From: Abyssibacter sp036156195
Lineage (GTDB): Bacteria > Pseudomonadota > Gammaproteobacteria > Nevskiales > OUC007
NCBI GenBank assembly: GCA_036156195.1
Contig: JAYZUZ010000009.1
Span: 62,001 to 126,000, forward strand
DNA length: 64,000 bases
Direction of reading: 5' to 3'
Below, piece by piece: positions 1 through 8,458 of this stretch; positions within the stretch are counted from its first letter, which is position 1, and each line of letters begins with the position of its first letter. Under the pieces are notes generated by a model that ran no database searches, had not been told where the DNA came from, and was given only the letters and a program-made list of their open reading frames with translations. The translations under genes and the position numbers were made by a program.

Positions 1-1
1 G

Positions 2-487
2 ATCCGATTTGTGACGTTGTGGGACACCCTGCGCCTGGACCTGGGCCGTGAACCGCAACAACAGATTCCGCTGCTCGCTGGGCTTAGCAAGCGTCAGGCC
101 CGGACCTTTGCACTGCTCACGGAGTTACAAGAGCGACCGGCTGGCGATGTAATCATGCAAGCTGGCCAGCACAGCGATGACTGTTTTGTTGTCATCGACG
201 GCGAGTTGGCCGTGACCCGCGACCGGGCAGACCGCGCCTGGCATGTGGCCACGCTCGGAAGAGGTGCACTGGTTGGCGAGGTCGGCCTGTTCCAGCAGGC
301 CCGGACCGCGACTGTCGTGGCGCAAACCCCCGTCCGGCTGATCCGCTTCAGCACGCATGACCTGCAGCAGCTGGTGCGGCAGGCGCCCCGAATTGCGGCG
401 GTCGTGCTGTTCAATCTCAATACCATCCAAGCCGAACGCCGTAGCCACGACAGTCGGGAATACCTGGGCCTGACACCCGTTGGGTAG
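2..487 (+). CDS. cyclic nucleotide-binding domain protein, 5'-truncated by window edge
   Basis: This is the C-terminal part of a protein with a cNMP-binding (CAP-ED) fold. The beta-roll signature is visible: a GDVIMQAGQHSDDCFVVIDGE-like strand pair (about residues 47-67), then a phosphate-binding-cassette-like GEVGLFQQARTATVVA (Gly-Glu, then Arg-Thr-Ala-Thr). The frame stays open to the left edge, so the GTG at 11 need not be the true start. The CNB domain could be the tail of a larger protein such as a SulP-type transporter or a regulator. No helix-turn-helix follows the domain, which argues against a complete CRP/FNR regulator. The domain is confident; the identity of the whole protein is not. 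Confidence 0.65.
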   Translation: MRFVTLWDTLRLDLGREPQQQIPLLAGLSKRQARTFALLTELQERPAGDVIMQAGQHSDDCFVVIDGELAVTRDRADRAWHVATLGRGALVGEVGLFQQARTATVVAQTPVRLIRFSTHDLQQLVRQAPRIAAVVLFNLNTIQAERRSHDSREYLGLTPVG

Positions 488-580
488 CCGCACCTGCCCG
501 CGATAGCCACCGACAAACACCCGGCGCTAAGATGTTCGCTGCCGGGGCACACCGGTAACCGGGGAGAACAAGGGGAAACC

Positions 581-1135
581 ATGAAACGCTATTTGCTGGG
601 TGGCAGTCTGGCCGCCATCGCGATGTTTGTCTGGGGTGCGGTTTTCTGGATGAGCCCCTTACCGACCGGCGTTATGCAGGTCTCGAATGACGATCAGGCA
701 CTGGGTCAGGTTCTGAAGGCACAGCTCCCCGCCAGCGGCACGTATTTCGTGCCCGGCATGAGCGACGACCATGCGGCCATGACACGGCTGCACGAGGCCG
801 GGCCCGTCGCGATGATCCACATCCAGGTCGAAGGCAGCCCGGCGATGGACCCCAAGGTTTTCATCAAGGGCATCGTCCACTTGCTGGGCCTGGCTCTGCT
901 GCTCGGCTGGGTATTGGAACTGGCAGCAGGCTCACTGAGCAGCTATGGCCGGCGCGTCGGCTTCGTCGTTCTGCTGGGCGTCACCGCCAGCTTTGCCTAC
1001 GACCTGGGCGGCACGATCTGGTGGCCAATCTCTATACCCTGGGCACTCATTGGCGTGCTCTACAACGTGGTGAACTGGACGATCGCAGGCCTGATTCTCG
1101 CGGCCTTTTTCAAACCAGCGCCGGCCGATGCATAG
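581..1135 (+). CDS. small integral membrane protein, function unknown
   Basis: A 184-residue protein I do not recognise. The ATG follows a good ribosome site (AAGGGG, 7 bases upstream). Residues 4-25 form an N-terminal hydrophobic segment ending in Trp/Met-rich sequence, then about 55 mostly polar residues that are probably extracytoplasmic. Three hydrophobic helices follow (about 87-112, 122-143 and 150-175), giving about four membrane spans. No catalytic motif or metal-binding cluster is visible. It stands 93 bases after the cNMP-binding gene and 39 bases before a hydrolase gene on the same strand, so co-transcription with the latter is plausible. The loop between the first and second helices contains a Met-Ser-Asp-Asp-His cluster of unknown meaning. 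Confidence 0.7.
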   Translation: MKRYLLGGSLAAIAMFVWGAVFWMSPLPTGVMQVSNDDQALGQVLKAQLPASGTYFVPGMSDDHAAMTRLHEAGPVAMIHIQVEGSPAMDPKVFIKGIVHLLGLALLLGWVLELAAGSLSSYGRRVGFVVLLGVTASFAYDLGGTIWWPISIPWALIGVLYNVVNWTIAGLILAAFFKPAPADA

Positions 1136-1174
1136 AACAGCCAGGTCAGGCTTCCTCATGCAGCCTGTCCGCAT

Positions 1175-2125
1175 GTGGCATTTCGCGCCGTGACAGATCG
1201 CCCCAACCCGGCCGCGAACCTGGATGCCTGGCTGTGGCGGCGGAACCGTCGACCGCCACGGCCCTCACCCGGCCAGCAGCTGCCGACCCCGCACGGTTCG
1301 ATTCGGGTGCGCCGCAGCGGACCGCCGAACGGCTCGCCCACGCTGGTCTTGCTCTGTGACCCGCCCAACATGGTCGAGCACTATGACCCAACGTTGGCAG
1401 CGCTGGACGCAGTCACCCCCAGCGTCGTCGTCGAGTTGCCCGGCTTTGGCTTCTCACCGGTCAACCGTGGGCGGGGGTTGGAGTTTCACGCCACCGTCGA
1501 AGCCGTGGAATCGGCCTTGCAGCAACTCGGCGATGGCCCGTGGGTGCTCTTCGGGCCCTGCATCTGTGGTTTTGTTGCAGCTGAGATCGCGCAGCGCAGG
1601 CAGGTGCCAGTGGCCGGACTGGTACTGGCACAAGTCCCTGATGTGTCCGGCATGCAAGCCTGGTGCGACCGGATGGATCCCCAGAACCGATTGCGCAGAC
1701 CATGGATGGGTCAGATCCTGGGTCGACTAGGCGCCTCACGGCTCACACGATTCTGGTATCGCTTCGCCACAGCCGCCGAGACGGATGACCAACCGCTCAC
1801 CCAGATTGCCGAGCGGATGCTGGATGCCGGCGCCGGCTACCCGTTGGCGACCATGCTGCAATGCTGGGGCGATGCCCTGCGCGATGCATCGCTACAGTTG
1901 CCGGCGCTTGTGCTCTGGGGCAGGAATGACCGCTCCCACGCAACCACAGATCACCGCAGCAGCCTGCGACACGTGCCGGGTGCACGCCTGGTGGAACTGG
2001 ATCAGTGCGGGCATTTTCCGGACCTGGAGCAACCCGAGCAGTTCGCCGCGCTGGTCCAGGAATTTCTCGCGTCCTTACCCGCAGACGAAGCCGGACGCGC
2101 GCCGCCGGCCTCGTCCAAACCCTAG
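1175..2125 (+). CDS. alpha/beta hydrolase with Cys at the nucleophile position
   Basis: A 316-residue alpha/beta-hydrolase-fold protein starting at GTG. The nucleophile elbow reads Gly127-Pro-Cys129-Ile-Cys-Gly132 where lipases and C-C hydrolases have Gly-His-Ser-Met-Gly-Gly, so the predicted nucleophile is Cys129. The acid is likely Asp252 (LWGRNDRSH) and the base His280 (QCGHFPDLEQPEQF). Cys nucleophiles are known in dienelactone hydrolase, but the remaining layout resembles the MhpC/haloalkane dehalogenase-type superfamily. The substrate cannot be read from the sequence. The first 40 residues are Arg/Pro-rich and may be overcalled; an internal GTG at 1190 is an alternative start. The stop codon overlaps that of the convergent hydrolase gene within CTAG. 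Confidence 0.75.
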   Translation: MAFRAVTDRPNPAANLDAWLWRRNRRPPRPSPGQQLPTPHGSIRVRRSGPPNGSPTLVLLCDPPNMVEHYDPTLAALDAVTPSVVVELPGFGFSPVNRGRGLEFHATVEAVESALQQLGDGPWVLFGPCICGFVAAEIAQRRQVPVAGLVLAQVPDVSGMQAWCDRMDPQNRLRRPWMGQILGRLGASRLTRFWYRFATAAETDDQPLTQIAERMLDAGAGYPLATMLQCWGDALRDASLQLPALVLWGRNDRSHATTDHRSSLRHVPGARLVELDQCGHFPDLEQPEQFAALVQEFLASLPADEAGRAPPASSKP

Positions 2126-2946
2126 GCAGGGATTGCCGGGGCAACCCGCAACGACTCGGCCGCTTGCCCCGCCCCAGCCAGAAAATCCAGTACCCGGGCA
2201 TTGAATGCATCGGCGCGGTCCATCGGCGTGCCGTGACGACTCCCGGCGAATACTTCCAACCTGGCATCTGGGATGGCGGCGGCTAGACGCCGGGTTTCGG
2301 CCAGGGGGAAATAATCATGCTCAGCAGCGACCACCAGCGTCGGACACTGGATTTCGCCGAGTCGGTGCCAGATCGACCAGCGCCCCAGTGCGAAAAGGCT
2401 ACGCAGGTAGACACTGCGTGAGCCTTCGGAGAAATGTGCCCGCATGGTCTGGCGCAGCTCCGCCTGATCGGCCTGCGGAAACAGGCGATAGGCGATCAAG
2501 CCGGCCAGCGGCTGGACGCCCAGGGCTCCGACCAGGGCCACGCGCGATAAAGCCTCCAGCAGCTTCTTGGGGGTCGTCGGCCTAAAGCCCGCCGTACTGT
2601 TGCAAATCGTCAGCGAATTCAGCCGCTCGGGCGCAAGCAGTGCCATGCTCTGAGCGACGGCGCCGCCCATGCTGTGTCCGAGCACATGCGCCTGCTCGAC
2701 CTCTAATACATCGAGCAGTGCGATCAACCGGCGGGCCTGTGCGAACAAGTCGTAGGGGGCGGCAGGGCTACTGCCTCCGTGCCCGGTCAGGTCCGGTGCA
2801 ATGCAGCGGTAGTGTTGCGTCAACACCGGCCACTGAGTAAACCAGTCTGCTTGGCTGGCGCCCAGCCCATGAATCAGCACCAGCGCCGGGCCTGCGCCGG
2901 CATCGCGGTAATGGCAGTCAAAACCCTCGATGCACCGAGTCGGCAT
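2122..2946 (-). CDS. alpha/beta hydrolase (Ser nucleophile)
   Basis: About 274 residues from the ATG at 2946, chosen because it lies 7 bases after the sppA stop; upstream in-frame codons belong to sppA sequence in another frame. The oxyanion region is HGLGASQADW, the nucleophile elbow is GHSMGGAVAQ, the acid is in AAEHDYFPL and the base is in GSRHGTPMDRADAF. This is the usual Ser-Asp-His triad of the MhpC/esterase/proline-iminopeptidase-like superfamily. No signal peptide is visible, so it is probably cytoplasmic. It is the third gene of a run with the sorbosone dehydrogenase-like gene and sppA. The substrate is unknown. Confidence 0.85.
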   Translation of the reverse strand: MPTRCIEGFDCHYRDAGAGPALVLIHGLGASQADWFTQWPVLTQHYRCIAPDLTGHGGSSPAAPYDLFAQARRLIALLDVLEVEQAHVLGHSMGGAVAQSMALLAPERLNSLTICNSTAGFRPTTPKKLLEALSRVALVGALGVQPLAGLIAYRLFPQADQAELRQTMRAHFSEGSRSVYLRSLFALGRWSIWHRLGEIQCPTLVVAAEHDYFPLAETRRLAAAIPDARLEVFAGSRHGTPMDRADAFNARVLDFLAGAGQAAESLRVAPAIPA

Positions 2947-2953
2947 ACGCGGC

Positions 2954-4852
2954 CTAGAACCGAGTGCCGCTGTGGGCACGGTGTCGGGCCAGCGGGGCAT
3001 CGCTGGCCATGACGCACAGACAGTGAGACACGGCGCCTTGCGCCTGTCCCCGAGCGATCTGCTGCAGCCAGCGCGCCTCCCCCTGCAATCGGTTGCCAGC
3101 CATCGAATCGCCTGCAAACCACGACAGCGCGGCCCGGGCCCAGTTCAGGTCGGCCATCGACTGTGTAAACGGTGCTAGGAACGCAAAACTCAAATCACGT
3201 GGGGGGCGCAAGTGCCGCACAGCAGGCGATTCGGGGTCCAGGCCCGCCGCCTGCGCGGCTGCTGTCACCGCCGTGCGAAACCCGCCAATCTCGTCCACCA
3301 GACCCAACTGCGCGGCGTCCAGACCACTCCAGACCCGGCCCTGGGCAATCTCGTCCACGCGCTCGGGAGTCATGTCGCGGCCCTCGGCCACATAGCCGAT
3401 GAACTGTCGGTAGTCTTTGGAAATGATGAGCTCAATCAGCTCCCTGACCTCATCCCCCAAGGGCCGGTCAGCGCGAATCGCACCGGCGAGCGGAGTGGTG
3501 CCGACACCATCGGTGGACACGCCAATCTTTTCCAGGGTGTTCTCGAAGGTCGGGAAAATCCCGAACACGCCAATAGACCCGGTAATCGTGGTGTCATGCG
3601 CGATGATGCGATCCGCAGGCGCAGAGATCCAGTACCCACCGGATGCCGCCAGCGTGGACATTGAGACCACCACGGGCTTGCCGGCATCCTGCACCTCCAT
3701 GACCGCGCGGCGAATCTGCTCCGAGGGGTAAATACCCCCTCCGGGCGAGTTCACACGCAGGACGACCGCGGCGACACGCTGATCATCCCGTGCATCGCGC
3801 AGCAGGTCGGCAATCGTGTCGCCACCCGCCGAACCCTCCGCGCTCTCTCCAGGCACAATCGAACCCTGCACGGTCACCACCGCGACCTGACGGCTGGAGG
3901 CCGGTGCCTTGCGCACCGCTTTGAGGTAGCGACGAAAATCAATCTGGCGAAAGCTTTCGTGATCGTCGGCCATGCCCACGGTCGTCCCGATACGCTCACG
4001 CACCGCTTGCAAGGGCAGCAGCTCGTCGACCAATTTTGCACCCAGCGCCACCTGCGCCGGATCACCCTCCGCTTCCGCCAGACGCGCGACGAAACTCTCG
4101 ACGTAGTCGTTCACGGCCTCTGTCGGCAGCCCACGTCCGCTCGCCACATCACCCACATATTTGCCCCAAAGGGTATCCAGCCAACTGCGATTGGCTTCGC
4201 GGGCGGCCTCGGACATATCTGTACGCTGGAACGGTTCCACGGCTGACTTGTACTGGCCGGCCTGGAACACGTGCATATTCACGCCCAGCTTGTCGAGAAG
4301 GCCCGGGTAGTAGTTGTTGTAAACCGCGTACCCCTCCAGGAAGACCATACCCATGGGGTCCATCAGGACCTCGTCAGCCTGCGCCGCCAGGTAATAGGCG
4401 CGCTGGGTGTAACCGGGGGCATAGGCCACCACCCGCTTGCCGCTTTCCTTGAATCGGTTGATCGCGACGCGAAGCTCTTCGAGCTGGGCAGGCCCTGCAT
4501 AGGCCAGCGCATCCAGCCAGAGCACGGCGACCCGGATCCGGCTGTCGTCCCGCGCGTAATCCAGGGCATCCACCAAATCCCGCAGCTCGGTCTGTAGGGG
4601 CCCTTCACCGGCCAGTTCGCTGAAGAACTCCTCGGTGGGGTCCCGGTCGTTCTGCTCAACCACCACCCCGGTGGGATGCCACACCAATGCGACGTTGTCC
4701 GGCACCGTCACCGGTGCACCGCCCTTGAACCCCATGTACAACACGCCGATGACGATCAGCACGGACAGGATGATGAGTGTCTTGTAGACGACGGAGAACA
4801 GCGTCCAGATTGCACCGAAGAACCGGCGCAGCAGGTTTGGGGATTTGGCCAT
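2954..4852 (-). CDS. sppA: signal peptide peptidase SppA, 67-kDa type
   Basis: A 632-residue inner-membrane serine protease that degrades cleaved signal peptides. Its length is close to the 618 residues of the E. coli long form. Residues 26-41 form the single N-terminal membrane anchor. Two tandem S49 domains follow. The catalytic lysine is Lys202 in the first (AGQYKSAVEPF) and the nucleophile is Ser404 in the second (LAASGGYWISAP), the split Lys-Ser dyad of long SppA. The C-terminal 40 residues after the domain look unconserved. The upstream sorbosone dehydrogenase-like gene ends 12 bases before this ATG and a hydrolase gene starts 7 bases after the stop, so the three are probably one transcript. 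Confidence 0.95.
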   Translation of the reverse strand: MAKSPNLLRRFFGAIWTLFSVVYKTLIILSVLIVIGVLYMGFKGGAPVTVPDNVALVWHPTGVVVEQNDRDPTEEFFSELAGEGPLQTELRDLVDALDYARDDSRIRVAVLWLDALAYAGPAQLEELRVAINRFKESGKRVVAYAPGYTQRAYYLAAQADEVLMDPMGMVFLEGYAVYNNYYPGLLDKLGVNMHVFQAGQYKSAVEPFQRTDMSEAAREANRSWLDTLWGKYVGDVASGRGLPTEAVNDYVESFVARLAEAEGDPAQVALGAKLVDELLPLQAVRERIGTTVGMADDHESFRQIDFRRYLKAVRKAPASSRQVAVVTVQGSIVPGESAEGSAGGDTIADLLRDARDDQRVAAVVLRVNSPGGGIYPSEQIRRAVMEVQDAGKPVVVSMSTLAASGGYWISAPADRIIAHDTTITGSIGVFGIFPTFENTLEKIGVSTDGVGTTPLAGAIRADRPLGDEVRELIELIISKDYRQFIGYVAEGRDMTPERVDEIAQGRVWSGLDAAQLGLVDEIGGFRTAVTAAAQAAGLDPESPAVRHLRPPRDLSFAFLAPFTQSMADLNWARAALSWFAGDSMAGNRLQGEARWLQQIARGQAQGAVSHCLCVMASDAPLARHRAHSGTRF

Positions 4853-4864
4853 GAAAAGCGGTCT

Positions 4865-6031
4865 CTAGGGAATCACTGAGTCATTCGAATCATCGTAAGC
4901 GATGTCGGCGCCGGCGGACATCGCTGCGTACGTGATGCGGTAGATCACACCCGCGTGGTCGTCCGTCACCAGCAACGCACCATCCGGCAGCTGCAACACA
5001 TCGACGGGCCGGCCCCACGCCTGCTCGCCATCCAGCCAGCCCGTCGCGAACGGGCGGTAATCGGTCGCCTGATCGCCATCGATCGTGACCAGCATCAAGC
5101 GATAACCGATCTTTTCGCTGCGATTCCAGGATCCGTGCTCCGCAATCAGCAACTGGCCGCGATACTCCCGCGGGAGGTGCTCGCCGCGCAGAAACGTCAG
5201 CCCAAGCGGCGCCACATGCGGCCCCAGCGCCTGGATGGGAGGCTGGAATCGCTCGCAGTCGCCCGTCTCACCGAACTCGGGATCAAGGATCGATCCGGCG
5301 TGACAGGCCGGGAAGCCGAAATGCAGGCCGGGGCGGTCCGCGCGATTCAGCTCGCAAGGCGGCATGTCATCCCCCATCCAGTCCCGGCCGTTGTCGGTAA
5401 ACCACAAGTCGCCGGTCTCTGGGTGCCAGGTCAATCCAACGGAGTTGCGGATCCCTCGGGCGTAAACTTCAAAGCCGGACCCATCCGGACGCACACGCGC
5501 AATCGTGGCAAACGGATCGCCCTCATCACAGACGTTACAGGGCGCTCCGATGGTGACATAAAGCCAGCCGTCGGGACCGACGGCGAGGTAGCGCCAGCCG
5601 TGGTGCGTTTCGGCAGGCAAAGGACCGTAGACCCGTTCCGGTTCAGGTGGATTGTCCAGCCGCGCGTCGATGTCCGGCAGTCGAACAATGCGCTCGTTCT
5701 CAGCAATGTAAAGCGCCCCCGCATGCCACGCCACACCATTGGGCATGTCCAGTCCGCGGGCGACGACGTATCGTTCATCGGCCTGGCCATCACCATTGCT
5801 GTCCCGGAGAGCGTAGACCACATCTTTGCTTCGCGTCCCCACATACAACACGCCCGCATCACTCACCGCCATCGAGCGTGCATTCGGCACATCCCCGGCG
5901 AATACGCGGATGGAGAACCCGGCAGGCAGCTGAATCTCGCTCAAGCGGCTGGCCACCTCAGCGCCGCTGACCAGAACCGGCGCCAGCGCCAGCATGGCGG
6001 TCGTGAGCAACCGGATATCGATAGTTGGCAT
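4865..6031 (-). CDS. secreted sorbosone/glucose dehydrogenase-like beta-propeller protein
   Basis: About 388 residues from the second in-frame ATG (6031), preferred because a GAGAG ribosome site sits 6 bases upstream; the ATG at 6037 is an alternative. A signal peptide of about 23 residues (hydrophobic LLTTAMLALAPVLVSGA) precedes a six-bladed propeller of the GDH/sorbosone dehydrogenase family. Visible family features are FSIRVFAGDVPNARSMAV near the start, the repeated WLYVTIGAPCNVCDE blade, GIRNSVGLTWHPETGDLWF and LIAEHGSWNRS. Family members are periplasmic oxidoreductases that often use PQQ, but many homologues have no proven activity. It is probably first in an operon with sppA. Confidence 0.8.
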   Translation of the reverse strand: MPTIDIRLLTTAMLALAPVLVSGAEVASRLSEIQLPAGFSIRVFAGDVPNARSMAVSDAGVLYVGTRSKDVVYALRDSNGDGQADERYVVARGLDMPNGVAWHAGALYIAENERIVRLPDIDARLDNPPEPERVYGPLPAETHHGWRYLAVGPDGWLYVTIGAPCNVCDEGDPFATIARVRPDGSGFEVYARGIRNSVGLTWHPETGDLWFTDNGRDWMGDDMPPCELNRADRPGLHFGFPACHAGSILDPEFGETGDCERFQPPIQALGPHVAPLGLTFLRGEHLPREYRGQLLIAEHGSWNRSEKIGYRLMLVTIDGDQATDYRPFATGWLDGEQAWGRPVDVLQLPDGALLVTDDHAGVIYRITYAAMSAGADIAYDDSNDSVIP

Positions 6032-6169
6032 AAGCATCTCTCACTACTGATCTGGATCTTGAGGACGCCGAAGCACGTCCCCAAGTTACCGCCCAGGGGG
6101 AAGCCCCGCGTACACTCGCTGTCCCTTGGGCTGACCGGCCAGGGACCGCGTTGCTCCATCGAGGTAAAC

Positions 6170-6772
6170 ATGACCGTACTCGTCGGCCGTCAGGCCCCCG
6201 ACTTCACTGCCGCCGCAGTCATGCCGGACGGCTCGATCAAGGATGACTTCAGGCTGTCGGACAGCGCGGGGCAATACCGCCTGCTGTTCTTCTGGCCGCT
6301 GGACTTCACCTTTGTCTGCCCTTCCGAAATCATTGCACACGACCATCGGGTCAAGACATTCGCCGAGCGAGATGTCCAGCTCATCGGCGTGTCCATCGAT
6401 TCACAGTTCACCCACTATGCGTGGCGCAACACGCCTGTAGACCAGGGCGGCATCGGAGAGGTTCAGTTTCCGATGGTGGCCGATGTGCATCGCGAGATCA
6501 TGACCCGTTACGGCATTGCGCATCCCGAGGATGGCGTGGCGCTGCGTGCGTCGTTTCTGATCGACCGCAGCGGGGTGGTCCAGCACCAGGTCGTCAACAA
6601 TCTGCCGTTGGGGCGCAATGTGGACGAAATGGTCCGACTCGTGGATGCCCTGCAGTTCACCGAAGAACACGGCGAAGTCTGTCCGGCTGGCTGGCGCAAG
6701 GGCCAGCCCGGCATGAAGGCCGATGCCGCAGGCGTGGCCGACTACCTGAACAAACATGCGGATTCGCTGTAG
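6170..6772 (+). CDS. ahpC: typical 2-Cys peroxiredoxin (AhpC/Prx1 class)
   Basis: A 200-residue thiol peroxidase. The start is the ATG at 6170, preceded by GAGG; the open frame runs far upstream but only this start gives the family N-terminus (MTVLVGRQAPDF). The peroxidatic Cys50 lies in DFTFVCPSE and the resolving Cys171 in GEVCPAGW. The GGLG-like element is GGIG (residues 93-96), but the C-terminal Tyr-Phe motif of overoxidation-sensitive enzymes is absent. A candidate -10 (TACACT) is at 6111-6116. Thioredoxin reductase follows 36 bases later, suggesting that electrons arrive through thioredoxin rather than AhpF, which is not seen nearby. The symbol is by class; Prx1 subfamily naming is uncertain. 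Confidence 0.9.
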   Translation: MTVLVGRQAPDFTAAAVMPDGSIKDDFRLSDSAGQYRLLFFWPLDFTFVCPSEIIAHDHRVKTFAERDVQLIGVSIDSQFTHYAWRNTPVDQGGIGEVQFPMVADVHREIMTRYGIAHPEDGVALRASFLIDRSGVVQHQVVNNLPLGRNVDEMVRLVDALQFTEEHGEVCPAGWRKGQPGMKADAAGVADYLNKHADSL

Positions 6773-6808
6773 GCGACCGCGACTCCATTTTTATTGCACG
6801 AGGTACGC

Positions 6809-7804
6809 ATGACCGACGTCCAGCATCACCGACTGATCATTCTTGGCTCTGGCCCCGCGGGGTACACAGCCGCTGTTTACGCTGCCCGGGCCAACCTGGA
6901 CCCGGTCGTCATCACCGGCATGCAGGCAGGCGGCCAGCTCACGACGACAACTGACGTGGACAACTGGCCCGGCGATGTCGAGGGTCTGCAGGGTCCGGCG
7001 CTCATGGAGCGCATGCAAAAGCACGCTGAGCGCTTCGACACCAAAATCGTGTTCGACCACATCAACACCGTGCAGCTAGACCAGCGCCCGTTCCGGCTGA
7101 CCGGCGACAGCGCCACCTACAGCTGCGATGCCCTGATCATCGCAACAGGTGCATCGGCCCGATACCTGGGCCTGCCGTCGGAAGAAGCGTTCATGGGCAA
7201 GGGGGTCTCGGCCTGCGCGACCTGTGATGGATTCTTCTACCGGGGCCAGCATGTGGCGGTCATCGGTGGGGGCAATACAGCCTTGGAAGAAGCCCTTTAT
7301 CTATCGAACATCGCCGAGCACGTCACGATGGTCCACCGTCGCGGCGAGTTCCGGGGCGAAAAAATCCTCCAAGACAAGGTCCGCGAAAAGGCTGCCAACG
7401 GCAACATCAGCATCGAATGGCACCACGAGCTGGAGGAAGTGGTCGGCAATGACATGGGCGTCACGGGAATTCGCATCCGCGACAACCGCTCCGACGACAT
7501 CAAGCAAATCGATGTCACCGGCATGTTTGTCGCCATCGGTCACACACCGAATACCGATATCTTCAAGGGCCAGTTGGACATGAATGGCGGCTACATCAAG
7601 GTCCGCAGCGGTTTGGAGGGCAATGCCACGGCCACGACAATCCCGGGTGTTTTCGCCGCCGGCGACGTAATGGACCATGTGTACCGTCAGGCTGTCACCT
7701 CTGCAGGCACGGGCTGCATGGCCGCGCTGGATGCCGAGCGTTACCTGGACCACTTGGCCGCCACGCAGGAGACTGCAGACACGGCCACCAGCGCCGCACC
7801 CTAG
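6809..7804 (+). CDS. trxB: thioredoxin reductase
   Basis: A 331-residue FAD/NADPH disulfide reductase of low-Mr type. The ATG at 6809 is preferred to an upstream TTG because GAGG lies 6 bases before it. Order of elements: FAD-binding GSGPAGYTAAVYAAR (residues 13-27), redox-active Cys136-Ala-Thr-Cys139 (SACATCDGFF), NADPH-binding GGGNTALEEA, and the second FAD motif PGVFAAGDVMDH near the end. It keeps thioredoxin reduced and, by position directly after the peroxiredoxin gene, probably supplies its reducing power. No transcription terminator separates the two genes. All catalytic residues are present. Confidence 0.97.
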   Translation: MTDVQHHRLIILGSGPAGYTAAVYAARANLDPVVITGMQAGGQLTTTTDVDNWPGDVEGLQGPALMERMQKHAERFDTKIVFDHINTVQLDQRPFRLTGDSATYSCDALIIATGASARYLGLPSEEAFMGKGVSACATCDGFFYRGQHVAVIGGGNTALEEALYLSNIAEHVTMVHRRGEFRGEKILQDKVREKAANGNISIEWHHELEEVVGNDMGVTGIRIRDNRSDDIKQIDVTGMFVAIGHTPNTDIFKGQLDMNGGYIKVRSGLEGNATATTIPGVFAAGDVMDHVYRQAVTSAGTGCMAALDAERYLDHLAATQETADTATSAAP

Positions 7805-7813
7805 GCCCGGTTC

Positions 7814-8458
7814 GTGGCCGAGCAGGAAGGTGTCATCAAGTACCGGCTGGACTTCCAGCCGGCAGATGCACCTTGCGACTCAGCCGCGTTCCGGTCGCTG
7901 CGCGCCTGGCGCGCCGTGCTGCACCGTCTGGCGCTGGTTGGCCAGCAGCCGGATCGCTACCTCGGTTACGGTTACGGCAACGTCAGTCTGCGGGCGCAAC
8001 CCGGCTTCATCATCAGCGGCACCCAAACCGGCGCCCCCGAGCAGCTCCCGCCAGATGGGTACGCACATGTGCGTGGCTGCAATGTCAGCGCCAACCACAT
8101 CGAAGCCTACGGAGTGGTCAAGCCATCCTCTGAGGCGCTGACACACGGCGCCGTATACGCCGTCGACCCGGAGATCGGCTGCGTGCTGCATGTGCACTCC
8201 CCGGAGCTGTGGGCCCATGCGCAGGCGTACCCGGCAACCGCGGCCGACGTGCCCTACGGCACACCGGCCATGGCACAAGCCGTCTCAGCGCTTTATCACA
8301 GCACGCCGTTACCTGAGCTTGGGCTGTTCACCATGCGCGGCCACGAGGATGGCGTGGTTGCCTTTGGCACAACGCCCGAACACGCCGGCACGCGCCTGGT
8401 TGCAGCCCTCGCCGAGGTTCTGGCGTCCGCAACATCGTCGCAAGCGCGGGCCCGCTAA
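7814..8458 (+). CDS. class II aldolase/adducin family protein
   Basis: A 214-residue protein starting at GTG, 9 bases after trxB. It has the class II aldolase fold: an N-terminal part with YGYGNVSLR (N-x-S anion-binding element), a PSSEALTHGAVYA segment, the zinc ligands in CVLHVHSPELW (His-Val-His) and a third His in FTMRGHEDGVVAFG. Family members include L-fuculose-phosphate aldolase, ribulose-phosphate epimerases and MtnB dehydratase. None of the MtnB neighbours (mtnA, mtnC, mtnD) is present, so the substrate cannot be assigned. Likely cytosolic and zinc-dependent. Its stop overlaps that of the convergent esterase gene by 4 bases. Confidence 0.8.
   Translation: MAEQEGVIKYRLDFQPADAPCDSAAFRSLRAWRAVLHRLALVGQQPDRYLGYGYGNVSLRAQPGFIISGTQTGAPEQLPPDGYAHVRGCNVSANHIEAYGVVKPSSEALTHGAVYAVDPEIGCVLHVHSPELWAHAQAYPATAADVPYGTPAMAQAVSALYHSTPLPELGLFTMRGHEDGVVAFGTTPEHAGTRLVAALAEVLASATSSQARAR

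Noticed and set aside
4955..6169. Long upstream extension of the peroxiredoxin reading frame
   Set aside because: It runs antisense to the sorbosone dehydrogenase-like gene; the ATG at 6170 has a ribosome site and gives the exact family N-terminus.
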